Source of the DNA: a virus
Direction: 5' to 3' (one strand)
IMG/VR virus record: IMGVR_UViG_3300031576_000101
Span: 1-44,944 of that record
Length of the DNA stretch: 44,944 nucleotides
In this document: positions 6,148 to 13,470 of the stretch, piece by piece
Numbering within the stretch: the first letter of the stretch is position 1
Layout: every line of letters starts with the position of its first letter
Translations under genes and position numbers: made by a program
The notes under the pieces: model-generated
Database searches by the model: none
Seen by the model: only the letters and a program-made list of their open reading frames with translations
Told to the model about the DNA's origin: nothing

Positions 6148-6313
6148 GTCTCAGTCGGCGCCGTACCACCACACGCACGGACCCATCGACGAACCGCACG
6201 AGCTGAGCACCGCGACCCACGACGCACTTGCCATCTGGACGGCGGATCGGCTCGCAGGGCTGACCACGGAGTGCCGGCGCGGTCCCCGTGGCGCCCAGGT
6301 AGACGTACCTCAC
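6122..6313 (-). CDS. Small basic beta-rich protein (63 aa)
   Basis: GTG 6313 overlaps the whiB stop (GTGA). MRYVYLGATGTAPALRG followed by RRPDGKCVVGRGAQLVRFVDGSVRVVVRRRLRRV reads as a small beta-barrel with a basic surface, as in nucleic-acid-binding or SH3-like folds. Unassigned. Confidence 0.62.
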   Translation of the reverse strand: MRYVYLGATGTAPALRGQPCEPIRRPDGKCVVGRGAQLVRFVDGSVRVVVRRRLRRVDGGDVA

Positions 6314-6807
6314 GCCACGCCCGCCCACGCCACCGGTGCCTCGCGCACATGTCCGCGCCCCGGTCCCGCCACGAAAGCCGTTTTGACCTGCGGATATTCC
6401 TCTGAGCGAACGATCCTCCACGGCCCCTTCGTCGCTTGCCGTTTCGCGAACGCCAGTGCGTTCAGCAGCCTCGAGGCTCGAGACGTGATGTGCATGAACC
6501 GACGCCGCTCAAGCTGCGTGAGACCGCCCCAGATCCCCGGCTGGTCGAGCCGGAGACCCTGCTCGAGACAGGGAGCACGCACCGGGCAGAACGAGCACAC
6601 GAGCCGCGCCTGGCGGATCGGCCACTTCTCCTCGGACTCTCGATGCGGCACGAACCATGCAGGCGGGATGTCAGGATCGGCGCACGAGGCCTCCTCGCGC
6701 CACGTCTGCTCAACATGCTCACGCCGTAGGCGGTCGAGGAGCTCGCGCTTGGTGGCCACGATGTCCAGACCAGAGGCCGTCCGCGGGGTCGCGAGTGCTT
6801 CAACCAT
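6310..6807 (-). CDS. whiB: WhiB-like iron-sulfur transcription factor (165 aa)
   Basis: WhiB-like proteins bind a [4Fe-4S] cluster and usually act with the host primary sigma factor. The four cluster cysteines are Cys42, Cys71, Cys74 and Cys80 (ASCADPD, VCSFCPVRAPC), followed by the diagnostic G-[VI]-W-G-G turn GIWGGLTQLERRR (91-103). Typical members are 80-120 residues; this one adds about 50 C-terminal residues rich in basic and aromatic groups. The ATG at 6807 has a GGAGGG site. Phage WhiB proteins such as WhiBTM4 of mycobacteriophage TM4 are known to repress host whiB2 and cause superinfection exclusion; a similar role here is inference. Confidence 0.94.
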   Translation of the reverse strand: MVEALATPRTASGLDIVATKRELLDRLRREHVEQTWREEASCADPDIPPAWFVPHRESEEKWPIRQARLVCSFCPVRAPCLEQGLRLDQPGIWGGLTQLERRRFMHITSRASRLLNALAFAKRQATKGPWRIVRSEEYPQVKTAFVAGPGRGHVREAPVAWAGVA

Positions 6808-6825
6808 TTACGCCCTCCGTCTCAC

Positions 6826-7266
6826 TCATCGGGTGTCGCCCGGCCTCCGCTTCGTGGCACCGGGCTCGCCGACTTCCCACACGACGTATGGGTCCTCGCC
6901 GTCGCCGTGGTGGGGCGCGTAGGGACGCTCGCCGTCGATCTTGAACCACTCACAGCTCTCATGGATGACCACGTCACAGTAGCGGTCGAACAGCCACCGC
7001 TGCCACGAGCGACGGTCATAGGCCGCTGCCGGGACCGGGAACATGTGCAGAACTCGGTACTCCCGGCCCTGCTCCGGGTGATAGGTGTCGAACGTCTGCG
7101 TGAGGATGTTCAACCTCAGTCCCGAGCACCCCTGGCCCCGACGGCGGCCGTCATCGAGGTAGACCATCCAGTCCTTCTCGAGCTCGCAGTGCTCCACGAG
7201 GTCGGCGAGCGGCTGCGGGAACGGCGCTTCCTGGATGTTCGTCTGCGCGGTCGCCGAGTCGCTCAC
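6826..7266 (-). CDS. Phage protein of unknown function (146 aa)
   Basis: Starts MSDSATAQTNIQEAPFP. Two conserved-looking blocks are visible: LVEHCELEKDWMVYLDDG and RYCDVVIHESCEWFKIDGERPYAPHHGDGEDPY, the latter rich in Cys, His and Asp and so a possible metal site. It is a soluble mixed-fold protein. No enzyme family recognised. It lies just upstream of whiB, with an 18-base gap that carries the whiB ribosome site. Confidence 0.75.
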   Translation of the reverse strand: MSDSATAQTNIQEAPFPQPLADLVEHCELEKDWMVYLDDGRRRGQGCSGLRLNILTQTFDTYHPEQGREYRVLHMFPVPAAAYDRRSWQRWLFDRYCDVVIHESCEWFKIDGERPYAPHHGDGEDPYVVWEVGEPGATKRRPGDTR

Positions 7267-7269
7267 CCT

Positions 7270-7542
7270 TCAAACCTCCGTCACGCAAAGAGCAACTATC
7301 CGAGGGCCGAGGATAGTCGAGCGCGGCAGGATCCTGCGCTCGAGCCGCCGGACCCGGAACTCAAGGCAGTCCAGCTCGTTCGACGCTTCCCGCAGCCGCG
7401 AGCCGAGCACGGACACCTGAGCTTCGAGCACCGCGACCCTCTCGGGCACCGAGCCCTCCTCATCGGCCGTTACCATCGCCGGCAGGAGAGCCCACACCAC
7501 GGCCAGCCAAGCGAACAGGATGAACACAGCGAGCTTCTTCAC
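7270..7542 (-). CDS. Single-pass membrane protein with coiled coil (90 aa)
   Basis: GTG 7542 overlaps the upstream stop. MKKLAVFILFAWLAVVWALLP is a transmembrane segment or signal peptide (a TADEE cleavage-like site follows). Residues 30-75 are a coiled coil (ERVAVLEAQVSVLGSRLREA). The layout resembles small membrane-anchored phage proteins such as spanin- or exclusion-like factors, but there is no lipobox or specific motif. Confidence 0.72.
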   Translation of the reverse strand: MKKLAVFILFAWLAVVWALLPAMVTADEEGSVPERVAVLEAQVSVLGSRLREASNELDCLEFRVRRLERRILPRSTILGPRIVALCVTEV

Positions 7543-7976
7543 GTGCGGTCTCCTTCCGGTAAGGCGAGCTGCTGGTCGAGGTACAGGTCGTAGACGGTCC
7601 GGCCGTCGCCCGTCGCCATGTACGGCAGCATCACCTGGTCGAGCGTGACCATCTCGGTCCGCAGCAGCGCGAGCTGGGCCTCGACCCAATCCTTGAGGAT
7701 TCGCCAGCCCACCCGATCGGCCTGCTCAGTGCTCGCGTAGCGTGGCTTCACCCGGTCTCGCTCAAGCACTGCCAGCACGCGCTTGGTCTGAACGGGGAGC
7801 GCGTAGCCCCGCATCCCGTGTGGCGTCTCCACCGAGAACGACAGTCCGACGACGGCACCGCCCGCGTCGTAGTCGGCCACGATTGACCGGGCACCGGCCT
7901 TCGCGAGGAGCCCCTGGATCTCATGGACCGTCCGCGCGACAGGGACCTCGGTCGTGTAGTTGAGGATCGGGCTCAC
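7539..7976 (-). CDS. Conserved phage hypothetical protein (145 aa)
   Basis: Starts MSPILNYTTEVPVARTVHEI at GTG 7976 (GTGA overlap). The type of sequence, with ILAKAGA-like, IVADYD, GLSFSV and GYALPV blocks, is one I associate with a widespread phage hypothetical family found among replication and recombination genes; its activity is not known to me. It follows the RuvC-like gene directly and may act with it. Confidence 0.78.
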   Translation of the reverse strand: MSPILNYTTEVPVARTVHEIQGLLAKAGARSIVADYDAGGAVVGLSFSVETPHGMRGYALPVQTKRVLAVLERDRVKPRYASTEQADRVGWRILKDWVEAQLALLRTEMVTLDQVMLPYMATGDGRTVYDLYLDQQLALPEGDRT

Positions 7977-8539
7977 GCTGGCGCCCCCTCCTTCGGCCAC
8001 TCAACCTTCTCGATGGCTTCCCTCGCATACTCGGGCAGATTGTCGTGCCTGTGGGTGGCACCCAGCCCCATGAGTCGGAGCATCCAGGCATCGGCCGCGT
8101 TGTTGTCATCCCCCTCGAACGCCCATCGCCGGATCGCCGCGGCGAGCATCTGGTCCTTCGAGGCGTTGCCCTTGCCGGTCGTGAACTTCTTGAGCGTGGC
8201 TGGCGCGACGATCGCCACGGGTGTCGCGTGCTCGTAGAGCGTGAGCCGGATCACTCCGCCGAGCTCCCCGACGTCGAAGATCGCCCGCCCCTTCGACCCG
8301 TACGAGTAGCCCTCTAGCACCACGAGAGGTCGGCCAGCGCCCGCAGGCAGCTCTGAGGGAAGCCCGCCGTGCTCGTCAGGCTCAGGTTCTTCCGGCCAGA
8401 ACATCCGGTAGAACAGCGTGTCGCGGATCCCGGCGAGGCGTTCCGGCCCGGTGACGCCCCGGGTCCGGATCACCATCGCGCCACGCTCGTCGGCGTAGCC
8501 CGTGGCCTGCAGCGACAGGTCGACGCCGCACACCCTCAC
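7973..8539 (-). CDS. ruvC: RuvC-like Holliday-junction resolvase
   Basis: An RNase H-fold endonuclease that resolves branched DNA before packaging. Acidic residues match the family: Asp7 in CGVDLSLQATG, Glu76 in PLVVLEGYSYG, and Asp144/145 plus Asp150 in GDDNNAADAW; KGNASKDQM (123-131) is the usual helix before the last motif. At 188 residues it has the normal family length. GTG 8539 overlaps the upstream stop. It is one of three recombination genes in the operon with recT and the O-like initiator. Confidence 0.9.
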   Translation of the reverse strand: MRVCGVDLSLQATGYADERGAMVIRTRGVTGPERLAGIRDTLFYRMFWPEEPEPDEHGGLPSELPAGAGRPLVVLEGYSYGSKGRAIFDVGELGGVIRLTLYEHATPVAIVAPATLKKFTTGKGNASKDQMLAAAIRRWAFEGDDNNAADAWMLRLMGLGATHRHDNLPEYAREAIEKVEWPKEGAPA

Positions 8540-8769
8540 TCGGTGCCCTCCGGCAGGGTGCCTTGCACCGCTGGCTCCTCGACGGTGTCGATGACGAAGC
8601 TCTTGGGGTCGATCGTGAGGACGTGCGTCACGCTCCCGTCCTTGAACTTCTCGGTCTTGCTCGAATAGGCCGCCGTCGCGTGGAACGTGATTCGGGCCTG
8701 TTCCTGCTGCTCGAAGCCATCGGCGTCGATCGTGCCGGCGATCCCGAACGTGATGATCTCCTTGCCCAT
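8536..8769 (-). CDS. Unknown beta-rich phage protein (77 aa)
   Basis: MGKEIITFGIAGTIDADGF at ATG 8769 with an upstream GGAAAGGGGAAGG site. Alternating strands and polar loops (ARITFHATAAYSS, VTHVLTIDPKSFVID) suggest a small all-beta fold such as an OB domain, which would suit its place among recombination genes. Not assigned. Confidence 0.75.
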   Translation of the reverse strand: MGKEIITFGIAGTIDADGFEQQEQARITFHATAAYSSKTEKFKDGSVTHVLTIDPKSFVIDTVEEPAVQGTLPEGTE

Positions 8770-8790
8770 GGTGCCTTCCCCTTTCCTGGC

Positions 8791-9090
8791 TCAGACTTCC
8801 AGCCGGACCAAGAGCCGGTCCAGCTGCTCGTGCATGTGGTTGAGCTGATCTGAGACCTTCTCGAGCCGCTCGATCGCGGTCACCGGAGACTCCTCGCGCT
8901 TCTCGCTCACGTCCCACGGCTGCTCCGGCGACAACACAGACTCGAGACGACCCTGCAAGTCGTTCAGGCGCGCCTTCACCCGTTCGAGACCCCCGTCGAC
9001 GTCATCTAGCGCCGACCACACGCCGAGTTGACGGGTTGGCGCATCTACCGGCTGCTCAGCCCTGTATCCCTCCCTCCCCATCGCCATCAT
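8791..9090 (-). CDS. Coiled-coil protein (99 aa)
   Basis: ATG 9090 follows GGGGGAAGGGGAAGG. The protein is mainly two coiled-coil helices (VDGGLERVKARLNDLQGRLE and ERLEKVSDQLNHMHEQLDRLL) joined by a Pro/Glu-rich linker. No catalytic motif. Confidence 0.7.
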   Translation of the reverse strand: MMAMGREGYRAEQPVDAPTRQLGVWSALDDVDGGLERVKARLNDLQGRLESVLSPEQPWDVSEKREESPVTAIERLEKVSDQLNHMHEQLDRLLVRLEV

Positions 9091-9111
9091 GCCTTCCCCT
9101 TCCCCCGGCCG

Positions 9112-9723
9112 TCAGACGCGGCCGGCAGCTTGTTCGGCCTCCCACCAGGCCTTGTGGCCCAGCGTGGCGATCATCCTTCCCGCAGCCCAGTGCATATCGA
9201 CCAGCTCGCGCGTGAGACCCCCGACACGCATGATGGCCGTGGTCGCAGCGTTGGCCCAGATCGTGTTCGTGGCCTCACCCTTCGGGGCCCCAGCCGCGCC
9301 GGACACGAACTCGTCGGCCACATGCGAGGCTTGCGCCGGGACCGCCTCCGACATCCACATCAGAGCCGCGATCAGCTCATGCCCGAGCGGCTCCCTGTCC
9401 GGTAGCGCCCGCTCGACCTCGAGCACGGCGTCGTGGCGCCAGAACCGCTCGACCTCCGAGACCTCATACTCGCGATCGGTCTGCATGATGTGAGGCGAGT
9501 GTCCCTCTCCGGCGAGGCGGATGCGGAACGCCTGGCGGAATCGCGGGACCGTGAGCGGTGCCGGGCCCTCGTCCATGTTCGACTTGATGACACCCTTCGC
9601 GCAAGCGTGACATGAGCACGTGAGGATCTCGGCCGTCAGCTCGGCGACCCACTCCGGCTTCGGTGCCCTCTGGTGACGATCGAACATCTGCTCCACGAGC
9701 GCCTTGACCTCCGGCTCGTTCAC
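9112..9723 (-). CDS. Unknown helical phage protein (203 aa)
   Basis: MNEPEVKALVEQMFDRHQR at ATG 9723, overlapping the methyltransferase stop (ATGA). A CSCHACAKG cluster (residues about 36-44) may bind metal; the second half is helical with conserved-looking Trp/Arg. I do not recognise the family. Confidence 0.75.
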   Translation of the reverse strand: MNEPEVKALVEQMFDRHQRAPKPEWVAELTAEILTCSCHACAKGVIKSNMDEGPAPLTVPRFRQAFRIRLAGEGHSPHIMQTDREYEVSEVERFWRHDAVLEVERALPDREPLGHELIAALMWMSEAVPAQASHVADEFVSGAAGAPKGEATNTIWANAATTAIMRVGGLTRELVDMHWAAGRMIATLGHKAWWEAEQAAGRV

Positions 9724-10928
9724 CCCGTCACCTCCGCCGCGACGTTGAACAGCGGGGCATCGTCCGCGATCCTGCGCCGCGCCATCTCCGCGTACTCGGG
9801 GTTCAGCTCGATGCCGACGAACGAGCGCCCGAGACGGAGCGCTACCACGCCGACCGTGCCGGAGCCACAGAACGGATCCAAGACCAGGCTGGGGATGGGT
9901 TCCGCCTCGTGGTCACACGTAGGAGCCCATCCAGTCGTGGTCGTTTCCTTGTTCAGCCGAGGTAGTCCTGCGCCGTCCCAGCCATTCGCACCGGACGCCT
10001 CATGTCGGCCGACGACGGATCCCGCTCCATGAACGGGCGACTTCACGTATTCAACGCTCGTCTCGCGCCTCCACGGCGCGCCGCACTCCGGACAGCATCC
10101 CTTCTCGCTCGTTCCCGCCTTCACGCAAGGCACCACGAGGGCCTTAGGGAACGTGGCGAAGTGCGCCTCGGGGAAGGGCTCGGTGGCTATCGTCCAGACG
10201 TCGCGGAGGTTGCGGCCACCACCCGGTTCCCACTGCTCCTCTGCACCACGGTCGCCATAGCTGAGACGATGCGGACAGATGAACCCGTTCCCACTCGGGC
10301 GACCGTGGTCGGCCTCCCTCACCGCGTCCGCGTCGTAGAAGTAGCGAGCTGACTTCGTTAGAAGCAGGATGTACTCGTGAGCCTTGGTCGGACGGTCAGT
10401 CACCGACTCGGGCATCGGGTTCGGCTTGGCCCAGATGATGTCCGAACGGAGCCACCAGCCGTCGGCCTGGAGTGCGAAAGCAACGCGCCAGGGGAGCCCG
10501 TACAAGTCCTTGGGCTTGAGCCCTGACTCCCGGCCCGGATAGGTCCGAGTGGTCACGGCTCGCTCAGCCCAACCTGAGGGCGCATTCTCCAACTCTGGTC
10601 GCGCCTTGGGTTCGGGCCGATCGCGACGGATGCTGAGCGGAAGCTCTCCTGCCGCGCTCTGACGTCCACCCTGGCCGCTGACATAGCTGTCCCCCAGGTT
10701 CAGCCACAGCGTCCCGTCCGGCCGCAGCACGCGGCGGACCTCACGGAACACTTCGACTAGGCGCGCGACATAGGCCTCGGGGGTTGGCTCTAGGCCTATC
10801 TGACCCTCGACGCCGTAGTCCCGGAGGCCCCAGTAAGGAGGGCTCGTCACCACGCATTGCACGCTCTCGTCGGCGAGTTCGGCGAGGCCGGCCATGACAT
10901 CGGTGCAGATGATCCGCCAGCTGTTCAC
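9720..10928 (-). CDS. DNA N4-cytosine/N6-adenine methyltransferase, beta class
   Basis: The catalytic motif TSPPYWGLRDYG (residues 28-39) precedes the cofactor-binding motif DPFCGSGT (about 351-358), the order that defines beta-class amino-methyltransferases. WLNLGDSY and GIELNPEYAEMARRRI are further family motifs. The central target-recognition part contains a CCPECGAPWRRE zinc-ribbon-like insert, common in phage members. N4 versus N6 specificity cannot be read from SPPY alone. No cognate nuclease is nearby, so it is probably an orphan anti-restriction or regulatory enzyme. Length 402 residues is usual. Confidence 0.92.
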   Translation of the reverse strand: MNSWRIICTDVMAGLAELADESVQCVVTSPPYWGLRDYGVEGQIGLEPTPEAYVARLVEVFREVRRVLRPDGTLWLNLGDSYVSGQGGRQSAAGELPLSIRRDRPEPKARPELENAPSGWAERAVTTRTYPGRESGLKPKDLYGLPWRVAFALQADGWWLRSDIIWAKPNPMPESVTDRPTKAHEYILLLTKSARYFYDADAVREADHGRPSGNGFICPHRLSYGDRGAEEQWEPGGGRNLRDVWTIATEPFPEAHFATFPKALVVPCVKAGTSEKGCCPECGAPWRRETSVEYVKSPVHGAGSVVGRHEASGANGWDGAGLPRLNKETTTTGWAPTCDHEAEPIPSLVLDPFCGSGTVGVVALRLGRSFVGIELNPEYAEMARRRIADDAPLFNVAAEVTG

Positions 10929-11623
10929 GCGCCCTCCCCTCGAATCAGCCGCATCCGCCGCTCGTAGGCGTCGTCGGGCCCATCGACCTCGTCGAGCCAG
11001 CCGTCGGCGTTCAGCCAGGTCCCGGCGTAGGGAATCCTGTCCGTCGGCCGACGCCGGAAGTCGGGGAGCGCTCGCTCAAGGCCCGTGTAGATTGCCTCGG
11101 CGGTCTCCTTGGCGTGAGAGAGTCCCCCGCGCTTCAAGGCTGCGAGGTACGCACGTCGTGCGGCAGCCTTCGAGCGTTTGCGAGGCCAGCGGATCCAGAA
11201 CTCCTCGAACGCAAGATCGGCGAAGGGTGACAGCTCCCCCCCGGACCCCCCCTGAGTGGGTGTTCCTACAGAAATAGCTTGAGTACTGCGGGGTAGATCT
11301 AGTTCCTTAGGTTCGGGTGCAGATTCCCGCCGCACACCTGCACCCGTGCAGATTCTGCACCCCCCTGCCCGAAGGTGGAGCCCGTAGAGGTTCGTGCCGT
11401 GCTTGCCAGCGTTAGGCTGGATGTGAAGCTCACCACGCGCCTCGGCTCGGCGTAGGCAGTCCTGCACCGCCCGACGAGACATCCGTGTGTCGTGCGCGAG
11501 TCTGTCGATGGACGGCCAGGCTCCGTCCTCGCCGTAGTAGTTCGCAAGCACGAGCAGGACGAGCCGCGTCGTTCCGCCCGTCTCGGATCGTTGCAGTACG
11601 TCGGTCATCGCCTGAACGCTCAC
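10925..11623 (-). CDS. O-like replication initiator with winged-helix domain (232 aa)
   Basis: N-terminal residues 15-70 form a winged helix (LVLLVLANYYGEDGAWPSID, then MSRRAVQDCLRRAEARGEL). The C-terminal part FEEFWIRWPRKRSKAAARRA ... IPYAGTWLNADGWLDEV matches the F-x-x-FW-x-x-x-P-K ... P-x-TWLN-x-x-xW pattern of phage replisome-organiser proteins. The role is to bind the origin and recruit host helicase. Residues between the domains are encoded by DNA with dyad repeats and an AT-richer stretch, as in lambda O. GTG 11623 overlaps the upstream micro-ORF stop. No phage helicase, primase or polymerase was found, which makes this the key replication gene. Confidence 0.82.
   Translation of the reverse strand: MSVQAMTDVLQRSETGGTTRLVLLVLANYYGEDGAWPSIDRLAHDTRMSRRAVQDCLRRAEARGELHIQPNAGKHGTNLYGLHLRAGGCRICTGAGVRRESAPEPKELDLPRSTQAISVGTPTQGGSGGELSPFADLAFEEFWIRWPRKRSKAAARRAYLAALKRGGLSHAKETAEAIYTGLERALPDFRRRPTDRIPYAGTWLNADGWLDEVDGPDDAYERRMRLIRGEGA
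11252..11360. other. Candidate replication origin inside the initiator gene
   Basis: Four GTGCAG half-sites in alternating orientation lie at 11317-11322, 11338-11343 (inverted), 11346-11351 and 11355-11360 (inverted). They form two perfect dyads, CTGCAC-CC-GTGCAG (11338-11351) and GTGCAGA-T-TCTGCAC (11346-11360); GTGCAGATTC also occurs as a direct repeat at 11317 and 11346. The adjacent 11252-11316 is visibly AT-richer than its surroundings. Iterons plus an AT-rich stretch in the linker of an O-type gene is the lambda arrangement. Direct evidence is the repeat structure; function is inferred. Confidence 0.6.
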
Positions 11624-11724
11624 AGGAGCGATTCTCCCGTTCTCAGAAGGGCTCCCGCGTGGGGTACACCGGAGACCGCCCGTGCGTAGCTGTGCGCTTT
11701 ACCCGTACATGCGCGTTGGCTCAT
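11620..11724 (-). CDS. 34-residue micro-protein bridging two genes
   Basis: MSQRACTGKAHSYARAVSGV and on. Its ATG at 11724 overlaps the stop of the zinc-finger gene (ATGA) and its stop overlaps the GTG of the initiator (GTGA), filling what would be a 97-base gap. It may be a real small protein or act only to deliver ribosomes to the initiator start. Confidence 0.5.
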   Translation of the reverse strand: MSQRACTGKAHSYARAVSGVPHAGALLRTGESLL

Positions 11725-11936
11725 CTGTGACGCTCTCGACCCGTCGCGACGCGGAACCAGTCGAGGCTCCGTCGCCAGACCCCTCGGCTGTCTAGCGAGT
11801 AGCCCTTGGCGGTCATCTCCTCGGGTGTGGCGCAGGTCTCTCCCTTCTGGTGCCAGACGAACGTGCGCAGCGCAGCGAAGTGATGCCCGCACTCCGAGCA
11901 CGTCAGGCCGGGGGGATCGTCGCGCCCGCACGTCAC
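11721..11936 (-). CDS. Small zinc-finger protein (71 aa)
   Basis: GTG 11936 overlaps the upstream stop. CSECGHHFAALRTFVWHQKG followed by ETC gives C-x2-C-x11-H-x5-C spacing (residues 13-35), close to a C2H2/C2HC finger with the aromatic core positions filled. The rest (RGVWRRSLDWFRVATGR) is basic and aromatic. Probably nucleic-acid or protein binding. Confidence 0.72.
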   Translation of the reverse strand: MTCGRDDPPGLTCSECGHHFAALRTFVWHQKGETCATPEEMTAKGYSLDSRGVWRRSLDWFRVATGRERHR

Positions 11937-12076
11937 CGATCCTCCCTGACGCGGCCCCACCGAGCCCGTCGCTGTCCCTCGCGGTAGCCGAGTTGGTAGG
12001 CGACGATCCCGACGACCACGATCGCCACGATGGACGCCACGAACGAGACGGCGTAGAGGGTCGCGAGATGCGTCAT
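11933..12076 (-). CDS. Single-pass membrane micro-protein (47 aa)
   Basis: MTHLATLYAVSFVASIVAIV then VVGIVAYQLGYREGQRR: one transmembrane helix (about residues 5-29) followed by a basic cytosolic tail. ATG 12076 shares a base with the preceding stop (TGATG). Its stop overlaps the next gene (GTGA). Function unknown. Confidence 0.7.
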   Translation of the reverse strand: MTHLATLYAVSFVASIVAIVVVGIVAYQLGYREGQRRARWGRVREDR

Positions 12077-12108
12077 CACGGACCCGGTGTCCAGGGCGTC
12101 TCGCTCAT
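12076..12108 (-). other. 10-codon micro-ORF bridging recT and the membrane micro-protein
   Basis: MSETPWTPGP then stop. ATGA overlap with the recT stop and TGATG overlap with the next start, which has no Shine-Dalgarno sequence of its own. Likely a translational relay. Confidence 0.5.
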
Positions 12109-13277
12109 CGGCCTGTCGCCATCGACCGGGTCTCAAGGCAGCCCGCCACCGTGCAGATCTCGAGCCGGGCGTCGACCTTCGACAGAGCCCACAGGTGAAC
12201 GTGTGTGGTGGCGGCGGGTTCCTTCCCCGTGTCGGTTGTCTCCCCGACGGTGTGTGCTCGTTCAGCCCCCGCCGCCACCAACCCATCCCACTGACGGACG
12301 AGTTCCGCAGCGGTGCGTTGGTCAAGATCGTTGAAGCTCGCCACCCTCGCCTCGGCGTGACGCTGCTCGTCGTCCCAGCCGAGCTTCCCCGCGAGGATGG
12401 CGAGGGTGGCCTTCTGCCGCGCCGTCGCCCGCTTGGAGGAAGGCGGCGGGGCAGTCCCCGTACCAACCCCACCGCCTTCCAACCCGGAGGCCTCGCGCGC
12501 GCCCCGAGGAGAGGCCGACGCCGGCGCGACTGACGGTTCGCTGTCGGCTTCCGTATGTGGGTGTCCAGCCTCCGGGATCTCTACGTCGACCGCAGGGCCG
12601 TTCTCAACCACGGCAGCGACATCGAGGATCTCGCCTGTCGCGGTGTCGACCGCGCGGCCGTTGACCTCGACGGTGCTGCTCGCAGCCCGCGCCTCTGCGA
12701 GCTCCTCCGCCGTGGCGTCGGGGTTGAAGTAGGCGTTGGCCTCGTCGTCGGCCATGATCTCGCCCTCGACGTAGACGCGGGCGCCCACCACGTCGGGGCA
12801 GAACCACGCGACACCGTTGGACATCGCCCGGGCGAACAGCATGTTGCGTGGGTAGGTCGTCCAGGGCGTCGGCTTCCCGTCCTTGGAGACGAACCGTAGG
12901 ATGGCCGTCTTGGCGTCCTCGAGAGTGAACACCGATGTCCCCTGCGGGATCCAGTGCTCACCGTCGTCACGCTGCAGGAACTCGATCTCGGCCCGCTCGT
13001 TGTCCAGATGCTTGACCCGATAGTCGTAGCGGGGATCGGCCTTCACGCGCTGGGCAAGCAGGTCTGCCGACAGCTCGACCTTGCCATCCATGACGTGCAG
13101 GGAGCGCATCGACTCGACCGGCGACAGACCAAGCTCGCGACCGGCGAGCACCTTCACCGCAGCCTGGGCCCGGCTCTTGATGTCGGGGAACAGCCCCGAA
13201 GCCTGCAGCAGCTCTCCGACGAGTGCAAGGTTCTTGAGATCCTTCTCCCGCAGGACGATCGCGGTGTCGGTGCTCAT
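12105..13277 (-). CDS. recT: RecT-family single-strand annealing protein
   Basis: Binds single-stranded DNA and anneals complementary strands during phage recombination. Residues about 10-210 carry the actinophage RecT/Bet signature (LVGELLQASGLFPDIKSRAQ, GRELGLSPVESMRSLHVMDG, SADLLAQRVK, YPRNMLFARAMSNGVAWFCP). The C-terminal third has a low-complexity linker, then ARQKATLAILAGKLGWDD and a short Cys/His tail (HVHLWA...CTVAGC), so at 390 residues it is longer than classical RecT (about 270). ATG 13277 overlaps the upstream stop. No RecE/lambda-Exo-type nuclease is recognisable nearby. Confidence 0.88.
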   Translation of the reverse strand: MSTDTAIVLREKDLKNLALVGELLQASGLFPDIKSRAQAAVKVLAGRELGLSPVESMRSLHVMDGKVELSADLLAQRVKADPRYDYRVKHLDNERAEIEFLQRDDGEHWIPQGTSVFTLEDAKTAILRFVSKDGKPTPWTTYPRNMLFARAMSNGVAWFCPDVVGARVYVEGEIMADDEANAYFNPDATAEELAEARAASSTVEVNGRAVDTATGEILDVAAVVENGPAVDVEIPEAGHPHTEADSEPSVAPASASPRGAREASGLEGGGVGTGTAPPPSSKRATARQKATLAILAGKLGWDDEQRHAEARVASFNDLDQRTAAELVRQWDGLVAAGAERAHTVGETTDTGKEPAATTHVHLWALSKVDARLEICTVAGCLETRSMATGR

Positions 13278-13414
13278 GCTCCGACCCCCCGTGCCTTGCT
13301 GCGAACGTCGATGCAGTGGTCGTCGTCGCATGGAGACGTGAACCCCTCGTGCGTCGTCAGCCACCATGCGAGGCGAATCACGACGGGCCGAAGCAGCCGA
13401 GCGACGAACCTCAT
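13274..13414 (-). CDS. Small basic/amphipathic protein (46 aa)
   Basis: MRFVARLLRPVVIRLAWWLT at ATG 13414 (ATGA overlap). The first 20 residues form an amphipathic, possibly membrane-associated helix; the tail has CDDDHC, a possible metal site. It ends in an ATGA overlap with recT. Confidence 0.6.
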   Translation of the reverse strand: MRFVARLLRPVVIRLAWWLTTHEGFTSPCDDDHCIDVRSKARGVGA

Positions 13415-13470
13415 GCCCTGGCCCCGATCGGTAGCTCCGTTGCCGGGCCCGTGCCGTTGGGTTCGTTCAC
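13411..13470 (-). other. 19-codon micro-ORF bridging two genes
   Basis: MNEPNGTGPATELPIGARA then stop. GTGA overlap upstream and ATGA overlap downstream, exactly filling the 52-base gap between the genes at 13467 and 13414. Confidence 0.5.
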
